Assembly: GCA_963402885.1 (NCBI GenBank)
Contig: OY727101.1
Location: 13,092,917 to 13,156,916, forward strand
Origin: Antedon bifida
Lineage: Eukaryota > Echinodermata > Crinoidea > Comatulida > Antedonidae
Direction of reading: 5' to 3'
DNA: 64,000 nt
The position numbers and the translations under genes are program-made. Every line of letters begins with the position of its first letter. Position 1 is the first letter of the stretch. Shown here one piece after another: positions 63,386 through 64,000 of the stretch. A model generated the notes under the pieces. That model had not been told where the DNA came from and ran no database searches. It saw nothing but the letters and a program-made list of their open reading frames with translations.

Positions 63386-64000
63386 CGACCGAGTAACATC
63401 GTTTTGGATTGCTCCGTCAAATACCATGATTTAGTGGACTTTACCTTCAAATCAGTCTTTTGAATTATCACTATTTTAATTATTTACTGCCTATGTCACC
63501 TAAGTATAACTTATATTTTCTTTTGTGCATTGTTTTTAATTTGATTAAAGTGATTCTATAGACTCAATGAACATCGGAATGGCTGAATCCACTGTTGAAC
63601 TTCCCGCTACGGGTGCGGTTACTAAACATGCACAGCTGGTTAGGCAAATAGTTATCGAGTCGTGTTATTTGAGAGTGAAACACTAACTAGCATAGTTGAA
63701 AACTGCTTCTCAAAGATGATGTTGTAAATATGAAGAAACACGGAAAGGTGTGTTATTTGCAATGACTTCCCATATTTGCTCGTCCTCGCTAAAAATAGCA
63801 TTTTAGCTAATTTACTACGGTACTCTTTATGTGATGCATTAAGAACTGTGTGAGAAATTGTTGAGTTAACAAGTTCATGAAAGTAATTTTAATCTGATAG
63901 GTTCGTTTATGATATTAATAAATAATAAAGAAATGATGTCAACTTAATAAAAAAAAAACTATTTATTTATTGGGTTATTTAGTCCGCTTTCAGCTTTAAT
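63386..64000. other. right-edge intergenic with one possible first exon
   Basis: A 39-codon plus-strand frame at 63,567-63,686 begins MNIGMAESTVELPATGAVTK, which reads more like protein than its surroundings, but no convincing donor or homologue supports it. Otherwise AT-rich. Confidence 0.3.

Overview
The window is nuclear DNA from an animal, most likely an invertebrate deuterostome and probably an echinoderm. It is AT-rich and intron-bearing, full of short foldback and MITE-like repeats, and unusually dense in the palindromic octamer TAGGCCTA. One recognisable host protein gene is present. The species call is inference; the gene family calls below rest on sequence.

Region 1 (about 1-37,900) is a gene-poor flank around one developmental regulator. 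An Nkx2.2-type homeobox gene lies on the minus strand. Coding exons at 18,060-18,046, 16,980-16,674 and 9,835-9,198 join in frame to 319 codons carrying the TN (tinman) motif, an NK2-class homeodomain with Tyr54, the NK2-specific domain and the conserved tryptophan C-terminus. A weak candidate transmembrane exon lies about 2 kb upstream of it on the same strand. The rest holds MITE-like foldbacks (8.4, 11.8, 20.5, 22.6 kb), a short terminal-inverted-repeat element with a GGTC core (2.9, 19.6, 62.1 kb), a dispersed GGGACAC-rich family, diverged tandem repeats (4.5, 10.5, 28.4 kb), a LINE 3' relic (34.9-35.5 kb) and long AT-rich stretches with no visible genes.

Region 2 (38,198-61,787) is the remarkable part: a single-orientation array of tRNA-Val genes. 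I count 49 uninterrupted 72-nt genes, one copy with an 8-nt deletion, one copy split by a retrotransposon, and eight fragments. All three valine anticodon types are interspersed (23 AAC, 13 UAC, 12 CAC), and one copy carries UUC, a glutamate anticodon, on the valine body. The basic layout is a cassette of UAC, AAC, AAC (or CAC), CAC followed by a block of a minisatellite with 29, 32 or 35 bp units. Cassettes are nested in tandem duplications of about 0.28, 0.6, 1.0 and 3.3 kb, plus a near-copy offset by 7.96 kb. Several tRNA bodies join the 5' flank of one gene class to the 3' flank of another, so the genes look like recombination junctions. Every copy has T where the discriminator base 73 would be, whereas tRNA-Val normally has A. 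A 5'-truncated LINE with an intact 626-codon reverse-transcriptase frame is inserted in one tRNA gene at 56,162-58,394, with a TGGTTA target duplication.

Region 3 (61,988-64,000) is flank again, with copies of two of the repeat families seen on the left side, a CAACGTA-rich foldback near 63.2 kb, and no convincing gene.
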